A stretch of DNA of 64,000 nt from Betaproteobacteria bacterium TMED82 (GCA_002170395.1 NHEJ01000007.1:43955-107954), one strand, 5' to 3'. Counted from the stretch's first letter, positions 26,587-36,088 are shown. The notes: a model not told the origin generated them from the letters alone. A program made the numbers and translations.

Positions 26587-29500
26587 GTGAAAGTTCTCAT
26601 TGATTTGCAAGGCGCTCAAGCGTCTAATGCAAAAAGAGGAATTGGTAGGTACTCCCTAGCTTTGGCAGAATCAATTTTTGCCTTAGAGTTAGATTGGCTT
26701 GAAGTTCATATTTTACTAAACTTTTCCCTGCGTGAGACCGCCGCTGATTTAAGAAATCATTTTCATTCTAAATGCCCTCAGGACCATATCCACGGATTTT
26801 TCCTCCCAGATAAAGACTCATACTCCGCATCTTTCTATGCCCAAGCTTCTTTAATCAGAAATTTTGTAATTGATTCAGTCAGCCCAGATGTAGTTCTACT
26901 TACTAGCTTTTTTGAAGCTCCGGAGAGTGGTGTGGTGATTGACTTACAAACAAACTCGAAACATCTTAATGCGATCGTTTTATATGATCTCATTCCGCTT
27001 CTCCATCAAGATATTTATCTCACTAATTCGAAAGAGAAGGCATGGTATTTACACAAGGTAAAAAAAATAAAAGAAGCTGACTTAATTATGGCAATTTCAA
27101 AGTACACGGAGTCTTGTACAAAACGAGAGCTTCTCATAAGTGCAGACAGACTCGCCTTCATCGGAGGTGGGGTTGATCAAAAGTTTTTCTCTCGCGGGTA
27201 TGCAGGACCCTCAGTTGCTAGAAAAAACAGGAAAAAAAATGCTGATACTTTTATGTTGCAGATCAAAAAGAACTTTTTATTTTGCGTCTCAGGGATAGAT
27301 CCAAGAAAAAACTTAGAATTTCTAATTGAAGGGTTTTCTAAATTGGAAGAAAGTATTCGGGCTGATTTACAACTCGTTATTACGTGTAAGGTTGATAAAA
27401 GTACGACAATAATATTAGACAAGCTGCTGGATAAATTTTCTCTAAGTCATAGCGACGTTATTTTCACAGGCTATGTTGACGAACTTCAGCTGAGACAGTT
27501 GTATATCGACTGTTACTTATTTGTATTTCCCTCATGGGAAGAAGGATTGGGATTGCCAGTATTGGAAGCCATGTCATGTGGAGCCCCATGTATTTTTTCC
27601 AATGTGGCCAGTTTAAAGGAGTTTGAAGCGAGTGAATTAAACACATTCGATCCGCTTGATATCTCTGACTTAGTAAAAAAAATTTCCGACGTCATCGAAT
27701 ACCCCTCAAAGTATCTGGCATTAGTAAACTTGAGTTCAACTATTGCCAAAAGATACACTTGGAACGCTGTCGCTGAAAGAGCAATATCATCACTAAAGGA
27801 AAAAACTCTAAACAGAAAAGTTGATTTCCAGAAAAGAGACGGGGAGAAAAATTTATCCTTAGCTTATTTGTCACCTTTACCTCCAGATAAAAGCGGTATA
27901 GCAGACTACAGTTTTCTGTTGATCAAGTATTTAACAAAATTTTACGAAATCACTGTGATCTTGCCTAGAAACAGCAAAGAAAAATCAAGCTTTAGTGATT
28001 CGAATTTACATTTTCTTAGTGAAGAAAAATTTAAAGTTCGATTTGACGACTTCGATAGAGTTCTTTATCACTTTGGAAATTCAAAATTTCATATTAATTA
28101 TTTGAGTCTTATCCAAAATTATCCTGGGGTTGCAGTTTTACACGATTTTTCTCTAGACGGTGTGGTCAGTTTGTTACCAGAGAGGGAAAAGTGGTTATGG
28201 GTTAGCCACGGGATATCAGCAAATTACCTAAAGCAAAACTCTACAGAAAAAAAAATTGATGTTATTTTTCCTCAAAATCTGCCAATAATAGATTCCTCGC
28301 TTGGCGTCATTCTGCATTCGAATCACGCTTTGAATATGATGCAAAAGTGGTATGGAGACGAAGGCACATTCAAATGTGAAGTTGTACCCTTTTTGAAGGA
28401 GATCCCACAAAAACTAGAAAAAAAGCTTGCATTGAAGAAGTTAAATATTGGTGATGAGTTTATTGTTGCCGCCTTTGGTTATCTTGGGGTTTCAAAAATG
28501 AATCTTGAACTCATTGAAGCCTGGTCCGAGTCGCAGTTAGCAAAAAAATCAATCCTGGTTTTCGTGGGAGAGTTAGTTGATAGTGATTTAACAAAGAGTT
28601 TGACGACTTTGATTAATACGCTGCCAGAGCCCAATAGAGTTTTGATTACCAACTGGGTGGATGATCAGGTTTACAAAGCTTGGTTTTCGGTTGCCGAAAT
28701 CGCAGTCCAGTTAAGAAAAAACTCAAGAGGGGAAACGTCTGCAGCTCTTTTAGACTGTTTAGCCAACAAGCTGCCTACTATAACTAATAATCATGGAGAC
28801 ACTTTAAATTTAACTTCTAATGAAGTTTATCTTTTGCCTGAGAATTTTTCTGTTAAGGCTCTTGGTAGAGCATTGGAACACATGTTTGAAAATGAAAAGT
28901 TTAGAGCAGAGCTCGCAAAAAATGGTTTGAAACACGTTTCTGAGAATAATAAGCCTGCAGTATGTTCAGCTACTTATCATTCAAAAATAGAAAAATTTTA
29001 CAGAAATGAAAACTTGAAGCCATTTCGGTCTATTGAAAAACTAAAAAAGAAAAATTTGCTCCCCGTTACTAGCGTTGGGCAACAAGGTTTCGTAAACGCA
29101 CTAGTTAAGTCCAATTCTGACTCAGTTAGACGCCCGTCAATATTTATCGATATTTCAGAATTAACACAGAGGGATCTTCGCACCGGAATACAGAGAGTGG
29201 TGAGAAATATTTTAAGAAATCTTGTAATTAACTTTGTAACTGATCGCACTTTTAGGATAGAGCCTGTCTTTATAAACCCTTCAATGGAAAAATATGAATT
29301 TGCAGGAGAATTTATCTCTAATTTTCTCGAGTTAAATGAAAGGCTGGAAAATAAGCAGATAGAGCCAAAAAGGGGGGATATTTTTTTAGGTTTAGATTTA
29401 GCGCCTATTTTGATTCCAAAAAAAAAGGAAATTTTAGATGAGTTAGTTTTGCAAGGAGTAAACATTCAATTTGTTGTCTACGATATTATCCCTTTGGTCA

Positions 29501-30288
29501 ATCCTGAATTCTTTCCTCGCGGTGCTCATGAGCAATTTAAATTGTGGTTTCGAACAGTATCAAATTACCAAAAGTTAATTTGTATTAGCAAATCTACCGA
29601 GGCGGAAGTTAGGCATTGGCTAAAGACTTTTTTTCCAGAAAGGCTCGAACGATTAAAAATTCGGAATTTTAAGTTAGGAAATTCTTTATTGTCTGATGAT
29701 TTAACTCATGGATATCCGAGGAGTGCGGAGACAATTCTCAAAATTGCAAAGGAGAAACGGTTATTCATAATGGTTGGAACAGTTGAGCCCAGGAAGGGCC
29801 ACCAGCAAGTTCTTGATGCGTTTAATCTCATGTGGGAGAAAGGTGAAGATCCCGCATTATTGATTATTGGAAAAAAAGGTTGGAATGTTGATGAACTCGT
29901 TGAGCAAATTGAATCGTGCAAATTCTTTCGAAAGCATCTCCTATGGTTGAAAGATTGTTCAGATGAATTTTTGTTGAGGCTTTACGCTGAGGCTACTGGG
30001 CTAATAGCCGCTTCCTACGCTGAAGGATACGGACTCCCTGTAGTTGAATCTCAAAATTTTGGACTTTCTGTGTTTGCTAGAGATATACCTGTTTTTAGAG
30101 AAATTAATGAATCGTTTAAAAACATTCATCTATTTTCTGCTTCTTCGGCCCAGCGGCTACAGCAGTCATTTATTAAATGGAGGAATGGCTTAGAAATCTC
30201 AAAATCTGAAAAAACACGTAGTATTGAGCCAGATTGTTGGGAGAATGCAACAAAAGAGCTTCAGAAAATCATTTTTGATAACTCATAA
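26587..30288 (+). CDS. Three-domain glycosyltransferase (GT4-like x3), probable chain polymerase
   Basis: The 1,233-residue protein contains three GT-B-like regions. Region one (about 1-410) begins with an AKRGIGRYSLALAES loop and has EEGLGLPVLEAMSCGAP. Region two (about 425-800) begins LAYLSPLPPDKSGIADYS but its donor site reads RGETSAALLDCLANKLP and looks degenerate. Region three (about 850-1233) has RTGIQRVVRNILRNL and AEGYGLPVVESQNFG. Multi-domain transferases of this size often build the repeating unit in ABC-exported O antigens. The GTG start follows the methyltransferase stop by 3 bases. No membrane segment is evident. The sugar specificity of each region is unknown. Confidence 0.85.
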   Translation: MKVLIDLQGAQASNAKRGIGRYSLALAESIFALELDWLEVHILLNFSLRETAADLRNHFHSKCPQDHIHGFFLPDKDSYSASFYAQASLIRNFVIDSVSPDVVLLTSFFEAPESGVVIDLQTNSKHLNAIVLYDLIPLLHQDIYLTNSKEKAWYLHKVKKIKEADLIMAISKYTESCTKRELLISADRLAFIGGGVDQKFFSRGYAGPSVARKNRKKNADTFMLQIKKNFLFCVSGIDPRKNLEFLIEGFSKLEESIRADLQLVITCKVDKSTTIILDKLLDKFSLSHSDVIFTGYVDELQLRQLYIDCYLFVFPSWEEGLGLPVLEAMSCGAPCIFSNVASLKEFEASELNTFDPLDISDLVKKISDVIEYPSKYLALVNLSSTIAKRYTWNAVAERAISSLKEKTLNRKVDFQKRDGEKNLSLAYLSPLPPDKSGIADYSFLLIKYLTKFYEITVILPRNSKEKSSFSDSNLHFLSEEKFKVRFDDFDRVLYHFGNSKFHINYLSLIQNYPGVAVLHDFSLDGVVSLLPEREKWLWVSHGISANYLKQNSTEKKIDVIFPQNLPIIDSSLGVILHSNHALNMMQKWYGDEGTFKCEVVPFLKEIPQKLEKKLALKKLNIGDEFIVAAFGYLGVSKMNLELIEAWSESQLAKKSILVFVGELVDSDLTKSLTTLINTLPEPNRVLITNWVDDQVYKAWFSVAEIAVQLRKNSRGETSAALLDCLANKLPTITNNHGDTLNLTSNEVYLLPENFSVKALGRALEHMFENEKFRAELAKNGLKHVSENNKPAVCSATYHSKIEKFYRNENLKPFRSIEKLKKKNLLPVTSVGQQGFVNALVKSNSDSVRRPSIFIDISELTQRDLRTGIQRVVRNILRNLVINFVTDRTFRIEPVFINPSMEKYEFAGEFISNFLELNERLENKQIEPKRGDIFLGLDLAPILIPKKKEILDELVLQGVNIQFVVYDIIPLVNPEFFPRGAHEQFKLWFRTVSNYQKLICISKSTEAEVRHWLKTFFPERLERLKIRNFKLGNSLLSDDLTHGYPRSAETILKIAKEKRLFIMVGTVEPRKGHQQVLDAFNLMWEKGEDPALLIIGKKGWNVDELVEQIESCKFFRKHLLWLKDCSDEFLLRLYAEATGLIAASYAEGYGLPVVESQNFGLSVFARDIPVFREINESFKNIHLFSASSAQRLQQSFIKWRNGLEISKSEKTRSIEPDCWENATKELQKIIFDNS

Positions 30289-30337
30289 ACTTTCACAGCA
30301 GAGATACACTTGTTAAACTTTAGCTGTTAGAGTTTTT

Positions 30338-30360
30338 CGATTTCTCAACTAGTGAAATCG
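30338..30360 (+). terminator. Weak hairpin after the three-domain glycosyltransferase
   Basis: CGATTTC and GAAATCG form perfect 7-bp arms around a 9-base loop, 50 bases after the glycosyltransferase stop. A T-rich run begins about 14 bases further on rather than directly after the stem. It may terminate the glycan operon, but the spacing is not that of a classical intrinsic terminator. Confidence 0.3.
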
Positions 30361-30432
30361 GCAGAACTTAGCCTTTTTTAAGTTAGTTTCGGTAATTAGG
30401 TTAAGTTTTTTGCAAGATTTGAAAGACACTTA

Positions 30433-30576
30433 ATGGATAAATTTGTTGAATTTCAGGGCAAAGTTGTAGAGTCGGTGAGTAAATTTGTCCAATTTGCTGA
30501 GTTGATGGAGTATACTTTTAGTATCTTCAATTGTTTCGATTATTATAAGTTGCAGGTTAACCTGCGTTTTAGTTAA
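30433..30576 (+). CDS. Possible 47-residue leader ORF of unknown function
   Basis: An ATG-initiated frame of 47 codons ends with TAA 15 bases before the giant gene's ATG, ending within the leader next to its ribosome-binding site. The predicted peptide begins MDKFVEFQGKVVESVSKFVQ and contains two similar KFV(E/Q)F steps followed by an aromatic-rich segment. There is no clear Shine-Dalgarno sequence, no signal peptide and no recognised domain. It overlaps the direct repeats and the palindrome, so the region could equally be a non-coding 5' leader. I list it because it is open across most of the leader and its stop is placed where translational coupling would be possible. Confidence 0.25.
   Translation: MDKFVEFQGKVVESVSKFVQFAELMEYTFSIFNCFDYYKLQVNLRFS
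30438..30495 (+). repeat. Two direct copies of TAAATTTGTnnAATTT, 42 bases apart
   Basis: The copies at 30438-30453 and 30480-30495 are identical except for two central bases. The 42-base period equals four turns of B-DNA and also fourteen codons. It could therefore reflect tandem regulator sites on one face of the helix or an internal repeat of the small ORF. Confidence 0.45.
30552..30565. promoter_or_regulatory. Perfect 14-bp palindrome before the giant gene
   Basis: The sequence GCAGGTTAACCTGC is fully self-complementary and lies 26 bases before the start codon, just ahead of the ribosome-binding site. It could be an operator for a dimeric regulator or, in RNA, a short stem near the ribosome-binding site. 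No regulator is suggested by its sequence. Confidence 0.45.
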
Positions 30577-30591
30577 AAAAAGGGAAAAAAC

Positions 30592-33500
30592 ATGTCCGCA
30601 GAATTAATCCACCAGATGTATATTGCCTACTACCAGAGACCTGCTGATCCAGCGGGGTTACAATATTGGCAGGACCAGTTGACTGCAAATGGTGGTGGTG
30701 AGGCCGGCTGGAATGCAATCGCAGCCGCGTTTGCCAATGCCCCTGAGTCGCAGGCCTTGTTTGGCAGTCAAACACTTGCGCAGAAAATTTCAGCAATATA
30801 TTTAGCTGCTTTTGAGAGAGCAGCTGCAGATACTGAAGTTGCTTTTTGGGAAGCATCTGGATTTAACGACGCACAAATTGCTTTCGCGGTGGTTAATGGT
30901 GCGCAAAATGATGATTTAACTACGGTCAATAACAAAGTGGATTACGCTGAGGCTTTCGTTTCGACTTTGGATCCTGCTGGTACTGGTGTAGGTCCCTTTG
31001 CCTTCCAGTATACAGACGCCTCCCTTGGTAGAACCCTTTTAGATCCCATTACCTCAACTACTGACGTATCCACTGCAACAGTTGCAACGCAGGTGACAGC
31101 TACTCTACCTTCAATTGTAACGGTAAGTCTTACCTCGGGAGCTGACACAATTACCCCAACGACGAATGCAGCAGAGCAAATTACCGCCGCAATTGGTGGT
31201 GCTTCCCCAACCCTTGGGCGTGACGATTCTATAGATGGTGGAAGTGCTAGCGACTCGATTAATATTTCCATGGATGGAAATTTCTTACTTGGGTTTAGCA
31301 CAGGTTTCATGAAGGACGTTGAGACAGTTACACTCGGAGCCACTACTTCTTCTGTCACTCCAAAACAATTTAACTTTACTGGCACCTCCGGTGTTGAAAC
31401 TATAAATGTTGACGCATCTAACGCTGTAATTAATCTTTCTAATATTTCGGACACAGGTATAACCGTTAATTTGAGTGGTCAAGCTACTAACTCATTTGAT
31501 ATCGGTTATGCATCTGGCGTAATTAGTGGCGCTGGATCGTCAATGACATTAGGGTTAAGCGATGTTGGAACGACCGCTAGTAATGTTGCGGTTTTAATGG
31601 ATGGAATCACAGATTTAAATATCTTTACTTCAGGTGCTCCTGAGAATTTCGTTGATTTAGGTAATTCGGTTAATGATTTGAAAACATTGAGCCTAACCGG
31701 ATCTTCCGATCTATTTATTTCCGATATTCCTTCCACCTTATCTGGCGTTGAAGCTTCAAGTTTTGCCGGTGCATTAACGCTGACTGTGGATACAGATTCA
31801 AACAGTGTTCTTTTAGCATCTGGCCAAACCATAACTGGTGGTTCTGGTAACGATGCTTTCAGATTACTGGGATCGGGCATTGCTGCTGCAACTACTACAT
31901 CTGTTGAGGAGTTGTTTTTTGATGGTGAAGCGTCTGAAGCCATTGTTAGAGCAACGGGAATGGCCAATTTGTCTACACTGACTTTCTCTGGAACAACGAC
32001 TAATTCTGCAAATGCGCCTTCCATCACGGGTATTGCCGATCAGGCTTTGACTGTTAATGCCATTTTAGATGGTTCAACAACTCAGCATGTTATCAGGGGA
32101 ACTGGTGATCTAACTGTTAACCTCAACGCAGATCCAACCAATGTTGCATCTGCGACGAAGGATGATAACGATTTTACTTTCAAGGCTTCTGGTTCTGGGG
32201 CGGTAACTATTAATGTTGGGCAGTACGTCAGTGTGGCTGGAACACTTCAGGCTGATCAAGCTCAAGGTGCTGTGAATATTACTGTTGATAGTACTTCCGT
32301 CCTTGGTGGTGCAATAAAGGTGAGTGGTGCCGATACTGTTTCGATATCGGGCGGTGGCAACATTGAAACTAATTTATCTGCCGAAGGAGCTTCTACAATT
32401 AGTGTGGCTGGATCTTCAGGATCCCTTACGGTTGGATCCTCAGCAGCAACCACATTTTCTGTTGTTGCCAGTGGTGGAATGACGATTGCTCCGAAATTGT
32501 CTGGTGTTGAGACTGTTACCATAGAAACTGGTGATGGAGAGGTGGATCTTTCTGCCATGAATACCAACGGTTTGACAACACTAACTGCTGCAGGTTCTGG
32601 TTCTGGTGCCGCGGTTACACTTGGTATCCAGTCAGGCAGTGGTACTAACACAACTTATTCCTTCTCCGGAATGTCTGGTGGAGTTTCTGCGATAGCTATG
32701 CATGCGCAGTCCGGAAATATAACCATCGCGGCAGAAAATCTTGTGGGTGACATGAGTATCGACAAGATGAGTGGAGGTAATGTAACAATTGCAGGTGGAT
32801 CTGATGGAAACATAAGCTTAAGTGGTGTTCGAGTAATTTCAGCTTTCTCACTAGATAGTTCGGCATTCACCACAGGAAGCGGTAGTACGACCGTAACAGT
32901 TGTTTCTGCAGGCTCTACATCCTCAATCGTACTAGGGTCACAGGCCTCTGGTGCGTTGAACATCACAGATGGAACATTTGGAGGCAACTTAACGATTGAT
33001 GGATCGAATTTTGGTGGAACACTGGAGCTCGAAAGAGTAAGCGCCTCCGGCACATTATCTGTTTCTTTAGGTGCTGCTGGTGACTTAAGTGCTCATTCGA
33101 TAGATTCCATCGGAAATATGACCATTGATGGCGCTAATGCTTCGACTGGGGCAATAACCATTACTAATCATTCAGCTGAAGGAAACATGACTATCTCTAT
33201 GGGTTCTGGAAGCGGGTCACTATCTATGGTTTCTAGTTATGTTGGAGGTAACTTTACTTTAGATGCCTCAAAGTTCAATGGAACTCTAGATATGGCTGGT
33301 ATTTCCACCTCAGGCACAACAGTTGTTTCTGTTGGTGCTCAGGGTGACTACAGCGCTGAAGCAATAAATTCACAAGGAGCCTTTACTTTAGACGGCTCTT
33401 TAGCCACCACAGGAAGAATAACTGTAAGTAATATTTCCTCCAATGGCGCAATTACTGTATCGATGGGTTCTGGTACGGGAGCCCTATCACTTGGTGGTGC

Positions 33501-36036
33501 AAGCAATGTTGTACACACTAGTGCCAATTTAACACTTGATGCTTCTAAATTTGACGGTACCGTCGATACCTTCGCAATGTCGGCTTCCGGTGCTATGACA
33601 ATCTCAATCGGTGCAGCTGGTGACTTTAGCGCCACGAACCTACACACAGTTGGTAATTTCACTCTTGATGGAACAGTAGCAGCAACAGGTAGTGTTACCA
33701 TGGCAGACCTTTCTGCTGCTGGCGCACTAGCATTATCAATGGGTAGTGGATCTGGTGCACTAGCAGTAACTAATATATTTAGTAATTCAGTCACCATTGA
33801 TAGTTCTAAGTTCGAGGGTACTGTAGACGCAACTGTTATTTCTGCCTCTGGAGCGGTTGTAGTCTCCATCGGTGGAGATAAGGGTGACTTTAGTGCTCAG
33901 GTGATTGACACGTCAGGTGCCGTAACCTTTGATTCAACAAATGCCTCTAGTGGCCAGGTGACATTATCGGGAGTGTCCGCTGGAGGAGCTGTAACAATTT
34001 CCCTAGGAAGCGGATCAGGAGCATTTGCGATAGCCAATGGCGGAGTAGCTTCCTCTATCAGCACACTTTCTACATTTACTTTAGATTCTACGAAGTTTGG
34101 TGGAACGGTTGATGCGCAGACTGTTTCAGCGGTCGGCGCAATATCAGTAGTGCTGGGCGGCAACGGAGACTTTAGTGCTGGTGCGTTAATCTCCAATGGA
34201 GCAATAACGGTCGATGCAAACGCTGCGGCTAGTGGAGTCATCACGCTTACGCAGTTGTCCGCAGGCGGGGCGACACTTATCGACATGGGAGGTGGTAGCG
34301 GAAGCGTTACGGTTACTGATGCTGAGGCTGACGGTAGCTTTACGCTAGATGGTACTGGATACCTCGGTAATATTGTCGTAGATGGCTTATCTGCATCGGG
34401 TGCCACGTCCATTACAATGGGAAGCGGAAATACAACCATTTCCGCATTTAACTCCGATGGTACTCTTACAATTACTGACGTAGGTACCAGCGGAACATTG
34501 ACTATGACTGGTGGTAACCACTCCGTTAGTGGTGCTACTTCGATAACATTAGGGGCCGGGTCTGGTGCATTTACTTTATCTTCGATAAATGTAAATTCAA
34601 CCTTTACGCTTGATGCTTCGTTGAGTACTGAAGATACTACCCCATTCTCTGCTCAGATTATTTCGGCTTCAGGGATAAGTATCACACTTGGTGCTAATAC
34701 GAATATGGGATTATCAGCAGCGGAGTCTTCGGCTGCCTTGAGTATCGTTACCGGATCTGGAAGCAGTGACTTTACCTCAACAACCCTTATCTCTGCCGCA
34801 ACTACACTTACAATTGGGGCTGGTGCATCAGGGTTAATAGCCACGAGTGCGGTTGCTTCTGCGGGCGCGTTTACACTTAACGCTACTGGAGTTACAACCA
34901 AGCAAATCAGCTTACATACCATTGACAATGCTGGAAGTGGGGGAATTACGCTGAATTATGGTTCTGTCGGAAACTTCTCAGCTTCCTCAGTGGTAACAGT
35001 TTCAGGCTTTACCATGAATGGTAACTCCATGACATCTGCGGAGATATTGATAAACGCTGATTTATCTGCCTTAGGTGCCGTTAACCTAAATCTTGGTCAG
35101 GCGTCGGGTACCGTTAAAGTTTCCGTTCTAGGAGCGCATGGTGGTTTAACAATTAGTGGTGCAAATGCTACCGCGGGTATAGATATTGAGATTCTTAGTG
35201 CAAGCGGCGCGACTTCCATAACATTGGGAGCAACCACGGCGGCAGCTGATGCCTTCAATGTATCTACCACAGATGTAAATTCTACCTTTAGCCTCGATGC
35301 ATCAAATTACAGAGAAATCATTAACTTTGATGGCCTTTCGGCTAGTGGAATAACTATAACTGCTGGTGATCTTACTGACGCTCTAGTGGCTAGCTCTATT
35401 GTTGATAATTCAATCTTTACTCTGAATGGCGGTGATGGGGCTAACTTTAGCGCTACCATTACTGAGCTTGACCTGAAGGCTTCTGGTTGGTCTATAGCAA
35501 TGGCTCCATTAGGTAACGGCCTTCAGTTAGAGGACTTCGTGTGGGTTGGTAGTGGTACCATAACGATGACAAACTCCAGCGATACTATCAGTGCTAGTTC
35601 CACCTCTGCCTCTGGTTATACCCAGACGGTAGACTTTGACCTAGGTGAGGATAGTTCTGCGGACAATATTCGGTATACTGCTGGTCAAGGTAAGGATTAC
35701 TTAATCATAAGAGAGTTTGATACGGCCTCTGATGTTTTAAGACTTCAAACTGCCCTAACAACGGGTGCTGCATACAACTCAACAGCTGTTGGAATTGCAA
35801 CAGCCGCTGATTTGATTGGTGGCGTTCTCGGGCTATCTCTAAGCTCTAGTAACATTGCTAGTGCTGACGGGGCGACTGCTACTCAGTTCTCTGCGATGTA
35901 CACTTATAACGGAGATACTTACTACCTTGGAGCAATGGACGGTGATGCTACGTTCGAGGATGGTGAAGTGATCGTTAGGTTTGTCGGAACAACTACCGTT
36001 GGACAAAATGCTAATGACATTGACGAAGGTGCATAA
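30592..36036 (+). CDS. Giant repeat surface protein (S-layer/adhesin-like), probable type I secretion substrate
   Basis: The 1,814-residue protein has no signal peptide and I found no cysteine. It is dominated by Ser, Thr, Gly, Ala, Val and Asp. Residues 1 to about 110 resemble DUF4214 (MYIAYYQRPADPAGLQYWQD, then IYLAAFERAAADTEVAFW). Residues of about 200-790 are irregular beta-rich sequence with one RTX-like GGSGNDAF. From about 798 to 1247 there are five units of roughly 90 residues built on FTLDASKFxGT, SASGAxxxSxG and GDFSA, with more degenerate copies to about 1605, suggesting a beta-solenoid. The C-terminus (DYLIIREFDTASDVLRL and an acidic end) resembles type I secretion signals. The next operon encodes a complete type I exporter. 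The gene is visibly richer in G+C than its neighbours. It is S-layer-like by context; an adhesin is the alternative. Confidence 0.82.
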   Translation: MSAELIHQMYIAYYQRPADPAGLQYWQDQLTANGGGEAGWNAIAAAFANAPESQALFGSQTLAQKISAIYLAAFERAAADTEVAFWEASGFNDAQIAFAVVNGAQNDDLTTVNNKVDYAEAFVSTLDPAGTGVGPFAFQYTDASLGRTLLDPITSTTDVSTATVATQVTATLPSIVTVSLTSGADTITPTTNAAEQITAAIGGASPTLGRDDSIDGGSASDSINISMDGNFLLGFSTGFMKDVETVTLGATTSSVTPKQFNFTGTSGVETINVDASNAVINLSNISDTGITVNLSGQATNSFDIGYASGVISGAGSSMTLGLSDVGTTASNVAVLMDGITDLNIFTSGAPENFVDLGNSVNDLKTLSLTGSSDLFISDIPSTLSGVEASSFAGALTLTVDTDSNSVLLASGQTITGGSGNDAFRLLGSGIAAATTTSVEELFFDGEASEAIVRATGMANLSTLTFSGTTTNSANAPSITGIADQALTVNAILDGSTTQHVIRGTGDLTVNLNADPTNVASATKDDNDFTFKASGSGAVTINVGQYVSVAGTLQADQAQGAVNITVDSTSVLGGAIKVSGADTVSISGGGNIETNLSAEGASTISVAGSSGSLTVGSSAATTFSVVASGGMTIAPKLSGVETVTIETGDGEVDLSAMNTNGLTTLTAAGSGSGAAVTLGIQSGSGTNTTYSFSGMSGGVSAIAMHAQSGNITIAAENLVGDMSIDKMSGGNVTIAGGSDGNISLSGVRVISAFSLDSSAFTTGSGSTTVTVVSAGSTSSIVLGSQASGALNITDGTFGGNLTIDGSNFGGTLELERVSASGTLSVSLGAAGDLSAHSIDSIGNMTIDGANASTGAITITNHSAEGNMTISMGSGSGSLSMVSSYVGGNFTLDASKFNGTLDMAGISTSGTTVVSVGAQGDYSAEAINSQGAFTLDGSLATTGRITVSNISSNGAITVSMGSGTGALSLGGASNVVHTSANLTLDASKFDGTVDTFAMSASGAMTISIGAAGDFSATNLHTVGNFTLDGTVAATGSVTMADLSAAGALALSMGSGSGALAVTNIFSNSVTIDSSKFEGTVDATVISASGAVVVSIGGDKGDFSAQVIDTSGAVTFDSTNASSGQVTLSGVSAGGAVTISLGSGSGAFAIANGGVASSISTLSTFTLDSTKFGGTVDAQTVSAVGAISVVLGGNGDFSAGALISNGAITVDANAAASGVITLTQLSAGGATLIDMGGGSGSVTVTDAEADGSFTLDGTGYLGNIVVDGLSASGATSITMGSGNTTISAFNSDGTLTITDVGTSGTLTMTGGNHSVSGATSITLGAGSGAFTLSSINVNSTFTLDASLSTEDTTPFSAQIISASGISITLGANTNMGLSAAESSAALSIVTGSGSSDFTSTTLISAATTLTIGAGASGLIATSAVASAGAFTLNATGVTTKQISLHTIDNAGSGGITLNYGSVGNFSASSVVTVSGFTMNGNSMTSAEILINADLSALGAVNLNLGQASGTVKVSVLGAHGGLTISGANATAGIDIEILSASGATSITLGATTAAADAFNVSTTDVNSTFSLDASNYREIINFDGLSASGITITAGDLTDALVASSIVDNSIFTLNGGDGANFSATITELDLKASGWSIAMAPLGNGLQLEDFVWVGSGTITMTNSSDTISASSTSASGYTQTVDFDLGEDSSADNIRYTAGQGKDYLIIREFDTASDVLRLQTALTTGAAYNSTAVGIATAADLIGGVLGLSLSSSNIASADGATATQFSAMYTYNGDTYYLGAMDGDATFEDGEVIVRFVGTTTVGQNANDIDEGA

Positions 36037-36057
36037 AAAGTAGTTAAGCAACCTTAG

Positions 36058-36088
36058 AAAAAGGGGGGCAATATTTGCCCCCCTTTTT
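36058..36088 (+). terminator. Strong intrinsic terminator after the giant gene
   Basis: A 14-bp perfect stem (AAAAAGGGGGGCAA against its complement) closes a 3-base loop, and the stem ends in five T residues, so the structure works in both directions in principle. It starts 22 bases after the stop codon and lies between the surface-protein gene and its putative exporter genes. Partial read-through would give high substrate and low exporter expression, as described for S-layer and other type I secretion operons. Confidence 0.93.

Larger units (their letters stand above)
30289..30591 (+). promoter_or_regulatory. 303-base upstream region of the giant surface-protein gene
   Basis: This is the longest stretch without an established gene. 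It holds a 7-bp-arm hairpin (30338-30360), two imperfect copies of a 16-base AT-rich motif exactly 42 bases apart (30438-30453 and 30480-30495), a 47-codon open frame (30433-30576) and a perfect 14-bp palindrome close to the start codon (30552-30565). The ribosome-binding site is a modest aaaggg about 10 bases before the ATG. I could not fix a convincing sigma-70 promoter. A strong promoter and a structured leader are expected for an abundant surface protein. Confidence 0.5.

Noticed and set aside
30399-30413. GG...GC element upstream of the giant gene, resembling a sigma-54 promoter
   Set aside because: The spacing between GG and GC is eleven bases, not the required ten, and the flanks do not match TGGCA or TTGC well.
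31506-34439. Several long minus-strand open frames inside the giant gene (31506-32027, 32262-32651, 33348-33869, 33897-34439)
   Set aside because: They are antisense shadows of the low-complexity Ser/Thr/Gly/Ala coding sequence, with Pro/Val/Ala-rich translations and no ribosome-binding sites or homology.
30592-36036. Classification of the giant protein as an RTX toxin
   Set aside because: Only one GGxGND-like motif is present. The long repeat array is of a different kind, and no catalytic toxin domain is visible.
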